The notes under the pieces were generated by a model. It saw only the letters and a program-made list of their open reading frames with translations, made no database searches and had not been told where the DNA came from. Of a DNA stretch of 64,000 nt, positions 53,730-62,397 are shown piece by piece (the first letter of the stretch is position 1; every line of letters starts with the position of its first letter). The position numbers were made by a program, and so were the translations under genes. This DNA is from Streptomyces sp. ISL-10 (lineage in GTDB: Bacteria > Actinomycetota > Actinomycetes > Streptomycetales > Streptomycetaceae): contig NZ_JAGGOJ010000003.1 in the NCBI RefSeq assembly GCF_018614575.1, positions 310,001 to 374,000 of the forward strand, read 5' to 3'.

Positions 53730-53769
53730 TCAACAAAGTGTTGACGTCGTGTTCCGGAGGGCGTTAGCT
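53730..53769 (+). promoter_or_regulatory. Uricase operon promoter with TCAACA-N3-TGTTGA operator
   Basis: TTGACG (53741-53746), 17 bases, TTAGCT (53764-53769). The inverted repeat TCAACAAAGTGTTGA (53730-53744) overlaps the -35. TTTCAACAAAGTGTTGAC differs by one base from the catalase site at 35481-35495 (other strand). Confidence 0.75.
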
Positions 53770-53818
53770 ATCCGCAGCCCGTCCGACGCACCACGATGCA
53801 CAAGCCACGGAGGCTCCC

Positions 53819-54340
53819 GTGACTGCACTCTCGAACCAGGGTCTCGCCCGGTTCAACGCCTCCGAGGACAGTGCGGCCCTGGCCGCGCTGCACGAGGTGT
53901 GCGCCAGTTCGGCCTGGGGGAGCAAGATCCTCGCCCAGCGGCCGTACACCAGCACCGACGCCCTCTTCGAGGCCAGCGACGCCGCCATGGCCGAACTGAC
54001 CGCCGACGATCTGGCCGAGGCTATGGCAGGTCACCCGCCGATCGGCCGGCCGAAGCCCGGTGACCCGACCTCCTCCCGCGAACAGAGCGGAATGGCCGGG
54101 GCCTCCGAGGCTCTCAAGGCCGACATGCTCGAACTGAACCTGGCCTACCAGGAGAAGTTCGGCCACGTCTTCCTGATCTGTGCCACCGGCCGTACCGGTG
54201 AGCAGATGAGGGACGCCGTCCGCGAGCGGATCGAGAACTCGCCGGAGCAGGAGCGGGAGATCGTCCGCACCGAACTGGGCAAGATCAACCGCATCCGGCT
54301 GACCCGCCTCGTCGAGCTCGCAGAGGAAGAGAGCGCATGA
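53819..54340 (+). CDS. uraD: 2-oxo-4-hydroxy-4-carboxy-5-ureidoimidazoline decarboxylase
   Basis: 173 residues from a GTG with GGAGG upstream. Family marks are the catalytic His72 in GHPPIGRP, SSREQSG (Glu88) and FGHVFLICATGRT. It decarboxylates OHCU to S-allantoin, the last of the three urate steps. First gene of the uraD-uraH-uricase operon, overlapping uraH by four bases. Confidence 0.95.
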   Translation: MTALSNQGLARFNASEDSAALAALHEVCASSAWGSKILAQRPYTSTDALFEASDAAMAELTADDLAEAMAGHPPIGRPKPGDPTSSREQSGMAGASEALKADMLELNLAYQEKFGHVFLICATGRTGEQMRDAVRERIENSPEQEREIVRTELGKINRIRLTRLVELAEEESA

Positions 54341-54741
54341 GCACGGAAACAGTGGCCTCGCCGCACAGTTCGGTGTCCACGCACATCCTGGACACCAGCA
54401 TCGGCCGCCCCGCCGAGGGCGTCGCCATCTCCCTGTCGGCCCGCAGCGGTCCGGCCGCGGAATGGCAGCAGCTCGGCGGATCGGCCACCGACGCGGACGG
54501 GCGCTGCAAGGACCTTCCGGCGCTGCCGGAGGGCACGACCCATGTACGTCTCGACTTCGAGACCGAGACGTACTTCGAGAAGAAGAAGCAAGCCGAGGCA
54601 CAGCAGGACGCCCCCGCGCTACGGGACAGCGGCGTGTTCTTCCCCGAGGTGGCGATCACCTTCGCCGTCGCACCGGGCGAGCATTACCACGTACCGCTGC
54701 TGCTCAACCCGTTCGGCTACTCCGTTTACCGAGGGAGCTAG
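54337..54741 (+). CDS. uraH: 5-hydroxyisourate hydrolase (transthyretin-like)
   Basis: 134 residues. The motifs are STHILDTSIGRPAEGV with His16, and the C-terminal YRGS that marks HIU hydrolases as opposed to transthyretin; HYHVPLLLNPFGYSVYRGS is intact. It opens 5-hydroxyisourate made by uricase to OHCU. Coupled to uraD; the uricase start follows five bases after its stop. Confidence 0.96.
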   Translation: MSTETVASPHSSVSTHILDTSIGRPAEGVAISLSARSGPAAEWQQLGGSATDADGRCKDLPALPEGTTHVRLDFETETYFEKKKQAEAQQDAPALRDSGVFFPEVAITFAVAPGEHYHVPLLLNPFGYSVYRGS

Positions 54742-54746
54742 CAGAC

Positions 54747-55670
54747 ATGCCCACGATTCTCGGCCAGAATCAGTACGGCAAGGCAGAGAACCGCGTTGTC
54801 AAGATCACGCGGGACGGCGACACCCACCACATCAAGGACCTGAACGTCTCCGTCGCCCTCTCCGGCGACATGGACGACGTGCACTACTCCGGCTCCAACG
54901 CCAACGTCCTGCCGACCGACACCACCAAGAACACGGTGTACGCGTTCGCCAAGGAGTACGGCATCGAGTCCGCCGAGCAGTTCGGCATCCACCTCGCCCG
55001 CCACTTCGTGACGAGCCAGGAGCCGATCCACCGGGCGCGCATCCGCATCGAGGAGTACGCCTGGGAGCGCATCGAGACCTCCGACGGCAACTCCAAGTTC
55101 ATCGGCGCCGACGAGGTCAAGCACTCCTTCGTCCGCAAGGGCCAGGAGACCCGCACCACACAGGTCACCTTCGACGGTGACACGTGGCAGGTCATCTCCG
55201 GCCTGAAGGACCTGGTCGTGATGAACTCGACCAACTCCGAGTTCTGGGGTTACGTCAAGGACAAGTACACGACCCTGCAGGAGGCGTACGACCGCATCCT
55301 GGCCACCCAGGTGTCCGCGCAGTGGCGGTACAACTGGACGTCGGACGAGAACCGGATGCCCAACTGGGAGAAGTCCTACGAGCAGGCCAGGAAGCACATG
55401 CTCCAGGCCTTCGCCGAGACCTACTCCCTGTCGCTGCAGCAGACGCTGTACCAGATGGGCTCGCGCATCATCAACAGCCGCAGCGAGATCGACGAGATCC
55501 GCTTCTCCCTGCCGAACAAGCACCACTTCCTGGTGGACCTCGAGCCGTTCGGGCTCAAGAACGACAACGAGGTCTACTTCGCCGCGGACCGCCCGTACGG
55601 CCTGATCGAGGCCACCGTCCTGCGGGACGGCGTCGAGCCGCAGATCCCGGTCGACATGACCAACCTCTGA
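54747..55670 (+). CDS. uox: Urate oxidase (uricase)
   Basis: 307 residues with GAGGGAG upstream. The two T-fold domains carry the charge-relay Lys12 (YGKAENRVVK) and Thr60 (TDTTKNTVYAFAKE), and the C-terminal EVYFAADRPYGLIEATV. No cofactor is needed. It oxidises urate to 5-hydroxyisourate and makes H2O2. Third gene of the operon; the catalase that shares its operator lies 19 kb away. Confidence 0.96.
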   Translation: MPTILGQNQYGKAENRVVKITRDGDTHHIKDLNVSVALSGDMDDVHYSGSNANVLPTDTTKNTVYAFAKEYGIESAEQFGIHLARHFVTSQEPIHRARIRIEEYAWERIETSDGNSKFIGADEVKHSFVRKGQETRTTQVTFDGDTWQVISGLKDLVVMNSTNSEFWGYVKDKYTTLQEAYDRILATQVSAQWRYNWTSDENRMPNWEKSYEQARKHMLQAFAETYSLSLQQTLYQMGSRIINSRSEIDEIRFSLPNKHHFLVDLEPFGLKNDNEVYFAADRPYGLIEATVLRDGVEPQIPVDMTNL

Positions 55671-55741
55671 CGCCAGGCCGCCGACCGCCTTGCCCGCCCA
55701 ACAACAGCGGGCGGGGCGGCCGGCGGACGGGAGGGAAGACC

Positions 55742-56259
55742 ATGGCACACGGACTGCGCACCGCTGGCATCGCCACCCTCGTCGGACCCGTCTTCGGCGG
55801 CTTCCCCACCTCCGCATTCGCCGCCTGCGCCTTCGCCCAGAACGTCGGCGTGGTGTCCCTGACGCGGGTGCCGGCCGCCACGTCGTCGCCGTCGCCTGCG
55901 GTGTCCTGCTCGTCCTCGGCGCCTTCCCCGTCCTCGGCGCGGTCGCCCCGCTCGTCCCGATGCCCGTCCTCGGCGGCGCCGGCATCGTCCTGTTCGGCTC
56001 GATCGCTGTCAGCGGCTTCCGAACCCTCTCCGAGGCCGGACTCGACGACAGCTCCCACATCATCCCGGGGACCGTCGCGCGCGGGGCGGGCGTCGTCCCG
56101 CTCGCCGCGCCCACCTTCTCCGCGGACCTCCCCGCCCGGGCGCAGACCGTCCTGGGCTCCGGGATCAGCGCCGGAGCGCTCGTCGCGGTCCTGCTCGACC
56201 TGTTCCTCCACCCTCTCGGCACCCGCAGCCACCAGGCTGTGGCACTCAAATCCTCCTAG
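55742..56259 (+). pseudogene. Truncated and frameshifted NCS2 xanthine/uracil permease
   Basis: One frame from 55742 gives GLRTAGIATLVGPVFGGFPT and SAFAQNVGVVSLTRV-like sequence (AACAFAQNVGVVSLTRV). After a one-base change near 55877 the other frame continues RHVVAVACGVLLVLGAFPVL, PMPVLGGAGIVLFGSIAVSG and VLGSGISAGALVAVLLDLFL to a TAG at 56257-56259. It matches the last 40% of the intact permease at 58.0-59.4 kb; the first 60% is missing. Confidence 0.8.
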
Positions 56260-56310
56260 GGTCCTGCCGTGCCCACCACGCCACATCCCGAGACAGAAGA
56301 AGGAAGCACC

Positions 56311-57726
56311 ATGGCACCTTCGGCAGCCCACGACGGCGCGACGGACAGCAGCGCCGTCGAGCGCATCGTCATCGAGAACTGTGCGATCGCGACGGTCGAC
56401 GCCGACGACACCGAGTACGCCTCGGGCCACATCGTCGTCGCCGGCAACCGGATCGAGTCGGTCGGGGCAGGACCCGCCCCCCAGGGCCTCGGACACGTCG
56501 TACGCCGCATCGACGGCACCGGCCACCTCGCGACACCGGGTCTGATCAACACCCACCACCACTTCTACCAGTGGATCACCAGGGGCCTGGCGACCGACCA
56601 CAACCTCTTCAACTGGCTGGTCGCCCTCTACCCGACATGGGCGCGCATCGACGAGCCGATGGTTCGCGCCGCGGCCCAGGGCTCGCTGGCGATGATGGCC
56701 CGCGGCGGCGTCACCACCGCCATGGACCACCACTACGTCCACCCCCAGGGGTCCGGTGACCTGTCCGGCGCGATCATCGGCGCCGCACGGGAGATGGGGG
56801 TACGGTTCACCCTCGCCCGTGGCTCCATGGACCGTGGCACGTCGGACGGCGGCCTGCCGCCGGACTTCGCCGTCGAATCCCTCGAAGGCGCCCTCGCCGC
56901 CACCGAGGAGACCGTCGACAAGCACCACGACGCCTCCTTCGACGCGATGACGCAGGTCGCCGTCGCGCCCTGCTCGCCGTTCTCCGTGTCGACCGAACTC
57001 CTGCGCCAGGGGGCCGAACTGGCCCGCCGCAAGGGCGTGCGCCTGCACACCCACGGCTCGGAGACGGTCGAGGAGGAGGAGTTCTGCAAGGAGCTCTTCG
57101 GCATGGGGCCCACCGACTACTTCGAGTCGACCGGCTGGCTCGGCGAGGACGTGTGGATGGCGCACTGCGTCCACATGAACGACTCCGACATCGAGGCCTT
57201 CGCCCGCACGCGGACCGGTGTCGCCCACTGCCCGTCGTCCAACGCCCGTCTGGCCGCCGGCATCGCCCGCGTTCCCGACATGCTCAAGGCCGGTGTCCCG
57301 GTCGGACTCGGCGTCGACGGCACCGCCTCCAACGAGTCCGGCGAACTCCACACGGAGCTGCGCAACGCGCTGCTGATCAACCGGCTCGGCGCCCACCGCG
57401 AGGCCGCGCTGAACGCCCGGCAGGCGCTGCGGCTCGGCACCTACGGCGGCGCCCAGGTCCTCGGCCGCGCCACCCAGATCGGCTCACTGGAGTCCGGCAA
57501 GCTCGCCGACCTCGTGCTGTGGAAGCTCGACACGCTCGCGCACTCCTCCATCGCCGACCCGGTCGTCGCGCTGGTCTTCGGCGCGGCCGCTCCCGTATCG
57601 CTCTCCCTCGTCGACGGAAAGCCCGTGGTCGAGAACAGCCGGCTGACCACGGTGGACGAGGACGCCATCGCCCGCTCCACGCGGGACGAGGCACAGCGCC
57701 TCGCGCGGATCGCCGCGCAGGGCTGA
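56311..57726 (+). CDS. 8-oxoguanine deaminase-like amidohydrolase
   Basis: 471 residues from the ATG at 56311 (GAAGGAAG upstream). Metal-dependent amidohydrolase TIM barrel: metal ligands in GLINTHHHFYQWITRG, LHTHGSE, WMAHCVHMN and the Asp of GLGVDGTASNESG. The sequence matches the AtzB/8-oxoguanine deaminase group more than E. coli GuaD. It would turn 8-oxoguanine (or guanine-like bases) into urate or xanthine, feeding the neighbouring uricase. It follows the permease relic by 51 bases and a hairpin ends it. Confidence 0.9.
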   Translation: MAPSAAHDGATDSSAVERIVIENCAIATVDADDTEYASGHIVVAGNRIESVGAGPAPQGLGHVVRRIDGTGHLATPGLINTHHHFYQWITRGLATDHNLFNWLVALYPTWARIDEPMVRAAAQGSLAMMARGGVTTAMDHHYVHPQGSGDLSGAIIGAAREMGVRFTLARGSMDRGTSDGGLPPDFAVESLEGALAATEETVDKHHDASFDAMTQVAVAPCSPFSVSTELLRQGAELARRKGVRLHTHGSETVEEEEFCKELFGMGPTDYFESTGWLGEDVWMAHCVHMNDSDIEAFARTRTGVAHCPSSNARLAAGIARVPDMLKAGVPVGLGVDGTASNESGELHTELRNALLINRLGAHREAALNARQALRLGTYGGAQVLGRATQIGSLESGKLADLVLWKLDTLAHSSIADPVVALVFGAAAPVSLSLVDGKPVVENSRLTTVDEDAIARSTRDEAQRLARIAAQG

Positions 57727-57767
57727 CCCAAGGAAGTCCGGCCGGGGGGGACGGCCCCCGGCCGGCG

Positions 57768-57794
57768 GCCGTGGACCCGAGCGGGGTCCACGGC
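57768..57794 (+). terminator. Terminator after the deaminase gene
   Basis: GCCGTGGACCC (57768-57778) and GGGTCCACGGC (57784-57794) are exact complements with a five-base loop, 42 bases after the stop codon. Confidence 0.8.
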
Positions 57795-58004
57795 AGCCCT
57801 CACCGGGGGGTGCGTGCGATAAAGGTGCGCGTCCCCCGGTGACGGTGACTCGTGTCGGCACATCTCGGCACGATCATTACCCGCATCACCGGCCCGGGCG
57901 CCCGGTATGTGCACGCCGCATCAACCGCATCGACAGCACCACCCGCACCACCTCCTTGACACCACATGTCCCCGATGACGTGTTACCCGACCGGAGGCAC
58001 CGCC

Positions 58005-59414
58005 GTGGCCGCGCACACCTCGACCGCCGAGGCACCAGACCGGAAACATCCGGTCGACGAGACCCTTCCCCCCTTCAAGATGTTCACCACCGGGCTGCAG
58101 CATGTGGCAGCCATGTACGCGGGTGTGGTGGCCCCGCCGATGATCGTGGGCCCCGCCGTGGGCCTCGACGCCAAGGACACCGCGTTCCTCATGGGCGCGT
58201 CCCTGTTCACCGCCGGTATCGCGACGCTGCTGCAGACACTGGGCTTCTGGCGCGTCGGCGCCCGGCTCCCGTTCGTCAACGGCGTCTCCTTCGCCGGGGT
58301 GACACCGATGGTCGCCATCGGCAGGGACCGCGGATACGACGGCATCGCCGTCATCTTCGGCGCGATCATCGTCGCCAGCGTCCTGGGCTTCGTCCTGACC
58401 CCGTACTTCTCCAAACTCGTCCGCTTCTTCCCGCCCGTCGTCACCGGCACCGTCATCACCCTGATAGGTGTCTCGCTGCTGCCCGTGGCCTTCAACTGGT
58501 CGCAGGGCGGCAACTCCACGGCCGACGACTACGGTTCGATGAAGAACATCGGCATGGCGGCGCTCACGTTCGTCGTCGTGCTCGCCCTGCGCAAGTTCCT
58601 GCGCGGTTTCCTCCAGCAGATCGCGATCCTGCTCGGTCTCGTCGTCGGCACCGTCGTCGCCCTGCCGCTGGGCATGGCCAACCTCGACGCGATCAAGGAC
58701 GCCGACGTCATTGGCTTCCCGACGCCGTTCCACTTCGGCGCTCCGCAGTTCGAGATCGCCGCGATCGTCTCCATGTGCATCGTGATGCTGGTGTGCATGA
58801 CGGAGTCCACGGCCGACATGCTGGCGCTCGGCCGGATCGTGGGACGCCCCGCGGACGAGCGCACCATCGAGGGCGGTCTGCGTGCCGACACGCTCGGCTC
58901 GGCCGTCAGCCCGCTGTTCAACGGCTTCATGTGCAGTGCCTTCGCCCAGAACATCGGGCTCGTCGCGATGACGAAGGTGCGCAGCCGCTTCGTCGTCGCC
59001 GCGGGCGGCGGCATCCTCATCCTGCTCGGCCTGTGCCCGGTCGCCGCCTCCGTGATCGCCCTCGTTCCGCTGCCGGTCCTCGGCGGCGCCGGCATCGTGC
59101 TGTTCGGCACGGTCGCGGCGAGCGGCATGCAGACCCTGGCGACGGCGGCGCTGGAGAAGGGGGAGAACGCGCTGATCGTGGCCGCAGCCGTCGGCATCGG
59201 ACTGATCCCGATCGCGGCGCCGGAGTTCTACCACGCCTTCCCGAAGGACCTGCTGGTCGTGCTGGACTCGGGCATCTCCACCGGGTGCATCGTGGCGATC
59301 GTGCTGAACCTGGCCTTCAACCACCTGGGCGCCAAGGCCGGTTCGCAGGAGGATTCACCGGAGGAGGCGGCGGCCGGATCCGGCGAGGTGGCGGCTCCGG
59401 CCGCCGTGCACTGA
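58005..59414 (+). CDS. NCS2 uracil-xanthine permease
   Basis: 469 residues from a GTG with GGAGG eight bases upstream (an ATG at 57966 has no such site). Membrane segments and NCS2 signatures are complete: TGLQHVAAMYAGVVAPPMIVG, RLPFVNGVSFAGVTPMVAIG, MTESTADMLALGRIVGRPADER and FMCSAFAQNIGLVAMTKVRSRFV. The group imports xanthine or urate. It is the intact counterpart of the relic at 55.7-56.3 kb and ends in a 38-bp palindromic terminator. Confidence 0.93.
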   Translation: MAAHTSTAEAPDRKHPVDETLPPFKMFTTGLQHVAAMYAGVVAPPMIVGPAVGLDAKDTAFLMGASLFTAGIATLLQTLGFWRVGARLPFVNGVSFAGVTPMVAIGRDRGYDGIAVIFGAIIVASVLGFVLTPYFSKLVRFFPPVVTGTVITLIGVSLLPVAFNWSQGGNSTADDYGSMKNIGMAALTFVVVLALRKFLRGFLQQIAILLGLVVGTVVALPLGMANLDAIKDADVIGFPTPFHFGAPQFEIAAIVSMCIVMLVCMTESTADMLALGRIVGRPADERTIEGGLRADTLGSAVSPLFNGFMCSAFAQNIGLVAMTKVRSRFVVAAGGGILILLGLCPVAASVIALVPLPVLGGAGIVLFGTVAASGMQTLATAALEKGENALIVAAAVGIGLIPIAAPEFYHAFPKDLLVVLDSGISTGCIVAIVLNLAFNHLGAKAGSQEDSPEEAAAGSGEVAAPAAVH

Positions 59415-59429
59415 GCCGGCTTCCGATGC

Positions 59430-59467
59430 GACGGGCGGCCCGGGGAGATCTCCCCGGGCCGCCCGTC
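59430..59467. terminator. Perfect 38-bp palindrome, bidirectional terminator
   Basis: Bases 59430-59448 are the exact reverse complement of 59449-59467, centred on GAGATCTC. It lies 15 bases after the permease stop and 18 bases before the chitosanase stop, so both transcripts could end there. Confidence 0.8.
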
Positions 59468-59484
59468 CGCACATCGCCGCCGCG

Positions 59485-60348
59485 TCAGCCGATGTGGAAG
59501 CTGTCGCCGTATACCTTCCAGTCCAGCGGCGTGTTCAGGGCGAGATTGCCCTTGTTGAGGAAGACCCGCTGGGCGGTGTCCACCCGGCTGGTGTCCTCGT
59601 GCGCCGCCTCCTGCTTCATCGCCCACACGCGGGCGTCGAGGAAGGCGTGCAGATACGCCTTCTCGTCGCCGCCCTGCGCCGGTGACTTCGCCTTCGCCAG
59701 CGCCTTGCGCCGGATGCTGCCGAAGCTGGTGCTGTCGCCGCCGTCGCCGTGCATCACGATGGCGTCGTAGTAGATGAACTGCCCGAGAACGCCCACGCCG
59801 TCCTGCTTGCCCCGCCGCACGGCCGGGTCGAAATAGACGCGGTCGCGTTCGTCGTTCTGTGCCTTCTTGAACGCCGGGTCCCCGGCCGCCTTGCGCCAGT
59901 CGCGCGTGAAGCCCGGGTCGAGGCCCTCGTGCGAGTCGGTGCCGTCGACCTTCCGCAGTGCGGGCAGGTACTTCGCCAGCACGTTGCCCGGCTTGCGCTG
60001 GGTGTAGAGCTCGACGAGGTCGAGCATGTCGCCGGTGCCGGAGCAGAAACCGATGATGCCCGCGGTGTAACCGCGGCCGTCTCCTATGTCCTCGATGTAC
60101 CTGTACTGGGCTTTCCAGTCCAGCGAGGAGTTCTCCGCGCTGGAGACGAGCTGCATGGCGATGTCCTTCTTCACCGGGTCGTCCAGCCCGACGGCGGCCG
60201 GCGCGGCGGCCGGCCGGTGCTGTGGCGGGTACTGTTCCGCCGCGCCCGCCGCGACGGCGGTGGCGGGCAGGGCGACGAGGACCGCTCCGAGCACCACGCG
60301 CGGGAGGAGCCCGAGCCGGTTGCGGATGCGCTTGTGGGAGGTGGGCAC
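59485..60348 (-). CDS. csnA: Secreted chitosanase, glycoside hydrolase family 46
   Basis: 287 residues from a GTG at 60348 with GGAGG upstream. A long basic signal peptide (RNRLGLLPRVVLGAVLVALPATAVAAGA) is followed by the GH46 domain: AMQLVSSAENSSLDWKAQYR with catalytic Glu72 and IEDIGDGRGYTAGIIGFCSGTGD with catalytic Asp90, 18 residues apart as in the N174 enzyme. It hydrolyses chitosan outside the cell. A TAGGAAACTTTCCTA operator lies 39-53 bases upstream of the start. Confidence 0.95.
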   Translation of the reverse strand: MPTSHKRIRNRLGLLPRVVLGAVLVALPATAVAAGAAEQYPPQHRPAAAPAAVGLDDPVKKDIAMQLVSSAENSSLDWKAQYRYIEDIGDGRGYTAGIIGFCSGTGDMLDLVELYTQRKPGNVLAKYLPALRKVDGTDSHEGLDPGFTRDWRKAAGDPAFKKAQNDERDRVYFDPAVRRGKQDGVGVLGQFIYYDAIVMHGDGGDSTSFGSIRRKALAKAKSPAQGGDEKAYLHAFLDARVWAMKQEAAHEDTSRVDTAQRVFLNKGNLALNTPLDWKVYGDSFHIG

Positions 60349-60386
60349 CGTGCCTCCATAGGGAATACGACGGGGAGTTGCACTGT

Positions 60387-60401
60387 TAGGAAACTTTCCT
60401 A
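60387..60401. promoter_or_regulatory. Chitosanase operator, CsnR-box-like palindrome
   Basis: TAGGAAACTTTCCTA has perfect seven-base arms around one C. It sits in the csnA upstream region and is like the operator I recall for CsnR, the ROK-family repressor of Streptomyces chitosanase genes. CsnR itself is not in the window. Confidence 0.65.
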
Positions 60402-60471
60402 CCAGCTCGCCCCGGCCGCGTACACCCCTGGGCGGCACCCAATGCGGCGCCGTGGCGGACATCGCGCGTCC

Positions 60472-60650
60472 CCCCGGCGCCGTCACAGCCGGCATGGCGA
60501 GTCCGAAGCCCGTGCCGAGCAGCGGGATCGCCGGCAGCGCATCGGCGCCGTACGAACCGTTCGGCGACGCCTGGGCGAACAGCGCCGGTCCGGCCGCGAT
60601 CGGGCCGAGCCCCGCATGCAGCACCGCACGCGGCCCGTGGTGCGACGAGC
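60472..60650 (-). pseudogene. Fragment of an MFS drug transporter
   Basis: Minus-strand translation gives LHAGLGPIAAGPALFAQASP then NGSYGADALPAIPLLGTGFG and LAMPAVTAPG. This is a recognisable pair of late transmembrane segments of a DHA2-type MFS exporter, with the loop SPNGSY. Nothing else of the gene remains. The rest of the 432-base gap (60349-60780) carries the chitosanase promoter and no gene. Confidence 0.5.
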
Positions 60651-60780
60651 GCCGCGAACAGACCGCTCTCGGCGAGCGGTTCGAGCGCGTCCGTATCATC
60701 GACGACCCGCACACCCCCGGTGAGCAGCGGACGAACCTCACGCGTGCTGGTCGTGACGCCCCGCGCGTAGTGTGGTGATC

Positions 60781-61179
60781 ATGACTGGCGAGACCGACCT
60801 GCCGAAACTGCTGAGCGGCATGCGCCCGGTGCTGAAGGCGGGCCGTTATGTGTTCACCACCGTCGAGGACCGTGTGCCCTCCGGTATCACCCCGGTGGTC
60901 ACAGTCGCGGAGGACGAGGGCCTGACCCTGGTCGTACGGCGCGAAGAGGCGGACGCGGCGAGGCTGGCGTACGACTACGTGGCCGGCTGGATCACGTTGC
61001 GCGTTCACTCCGCGCTCGAGGCGGTCGGGCTGACCGCCGTGGTCGCGCGGGAACTCGCCGACGCGGGCCTGAGCTGCAACGTCGTCGCCGGGTTCCACCA
61101 CGACCACCTGTTCGTGCCCTACGAGCACGCTGACCGCGCGGTCGCCGTCCTGGAGGACCTGGCACGGCGCTCCGCCTGA
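60781..61179 (+). CDS. ACT-domain protein (COG3602-like)
   Basis: 132 residues. LPKLLSGMRPVLKAGRYVFTTVEDRVP and the second half WITLRVHSALEAVGLTAVVARELADAGLSCNVVAGFHHDHLFVPYEHADRAVAVLEDLA show tandem ACT-like folds, as in a group of small ligand-binding proteins of unknown role. TAGTGT (60768-60773) seven bases before the ATG and no ribosome binding site suggest a leaderless message. It stands alone. Confidence 0.85.
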   Translation: MTGETDLPKLLSGMRPVLKAGRYVFTTVEDRVPSGITPVVTVAEDEGLTLVVRREEADAARLAYDYVAGWITLRVHSALEAVGLTAVVARELADAGLSCNVVAGFHHDHLFVPYEHADRAVAVLEDLARRSA

Positions 61180-61377
61180 GCCGACGGCGATGCCCGGGGT
61201 GCGCAGGTGTGGACCACAACATCCCGCATGTGGCCCGCGCTTGCCGGTCCGCAGCGTTCCAACCGACCCGCCCGGCCCTGCGTGGGGCGGCACGGTGCCG
61301 CACGTGGGCCGGTGTCCCACCGGCAGGGGCAACTACCTGCGCGCCGGATGCCTCCGCGCCTCTGGCAGGCTGAGCGC

Positions 61378-62277
61378 ATGACGTCAGGCAAGACCGAGGA
61401 GTTCACCGCCCACCGCCCCAGGATGTTCGGCCTGGCGTACCGGTTGCTCGGCTCCGCCGAGGAGGCCGAGGATGCGGTGCAGGACGCCTATCTGCGCTGG
61501 AGCAGCGCCGACCGTGCGGCGATCGAGCACCCATGGGCCTGGCTCGCCAAGGTCGTCACCAACCTCTGCATCAACCGGCTCACCTCGGCCCGTGTGCAGC
61601 GTGAGCGGTACGTGGGACCGTGGCTGCCGGAACCGGTGTTCACGCAGGACGGTTCACTCGGCCCCCTGGAGTCCGCCGAGCAGCGCGAGGCGGTGTCGGC
61701 GGCGCTGCTGGTGCTGCTGGAGCGGCTCACGCCGACGGAGCGCGCGGTCTACGTTCTGCGCGAGGCGTTCGGCTACCGCCATCGGGACATCGCGGGGGTG
61801 CTTGAACTGAGCGAGGCCAACTGCCGTCAGATGTACCGCAGGGCGCTCCAGCGGGTGGCGACGCCGGAGACCCGCTTCACACCGGCCGCCGAGCGACAGC
61901 ACGAACTCGTCGAGTCCTTCGTCCTGGCAGCACGCGAGGGCGATCTGGCAGGACTGGAGAAGCTGCTCGCCGAGGACGTCACCTGGTGGAGCGACGGCGG
62001 CGGCAAGGTCACCGCGGCCCGGCGCCCCATCATCGGCCGGGAGAAGGTGCTGCGCTTCCTGTGGGGCAGCACGCAGCGGTACGCGGGCGGCTGGGCCCTC
62101 GCGGCCGCCGAGGTCAACGGAGCGCCGTCGCTGGTGGCGCACGTGGCGGATCGGCTCATCGCCGTCGTCTCCTTCGAACTGCGCGACGGCGTCATCGCCC
62201 AGGCGCGGGTCGTTGTGAACCCGGACAAACTCGCGTTCGCGGGCCGGCAGTTCACCGCAATGGCCTCTGGGGCGTGA
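61378..62277 (+). CDS. sigJ: ECF41-family sigma factor (SigJ-like) with SnoaL-like C-terminal domain
   Basis: 299 residues. Region 2 at about 12-78 (RMFGLAYRLLGSAEEAEDAVQDAYLRW), the WLPEP linker motif (about 82-86), region 4 at about 110-165 (LTPTERAVYVLREAFGYRHRDIAGVLELSEANCRQMYRRA), then a NTF2/SnoaL-like domain with DGGGKVTAARRPIIGREKV and the NPDKL motif near the end. ECF41 sigmas are regulated through this fused domain instead of an anti-sigma factor. The epimerase gene downstream is a typical partner. CAGGCT six bases before the ATG suggests leaderless expression. Confidence 0.93.
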   Translation: MTSGKTEEFTAHRPRMFGLAYRLLGSAEEAEDAVQDAYLRWSSADRAAIEHPWAWLAKVVTNLCINRLTSARVQRERYVGPWLPEPVFTQDGSLGPLESAEQREAVSAALLVLLERLTPTERAVYVLREAFGYRHRDIAGVLELSEANCRQMYRRALQRVATPETRFTPAAERQHELVESFVLAAREGDLAGLEKLLAEDVTWWSDGGGKVTAARRPIIGREKVLRFLWGSTQRYAGGWALAAAEVNGAPSLVAHVADRLIAVVSFELRDGVIAQARVVVNPDKLAFAGRQFTAMASGA

Positions 62278-62309
62278 CCCACGGGTGAGTGCGGCCACAA
62301 GGAGGGGGC

Positions 62310-62332
62310 TGTCACATTTCCGGGTGCTCGTC
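62310..62332 (+). promoter_or_regulatory. Possible ECF41 promoter before the epimerase gene
   Basis: TGTCACA (62310-62316) matches the -35 I recall for ECF41 sigma factors, and CGTC (62329-62332) the -10. The 12-base gap is shorter than the spacing I remember, so the pair may not be a working promoter. Confidence 0.35.
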
Positions 62333-62397
62333 GGTTCTCCATGTGTGACGTGCGCTCCACCCGGGAGCGCACGCCCACCGAAGGGACGACAACTGCG

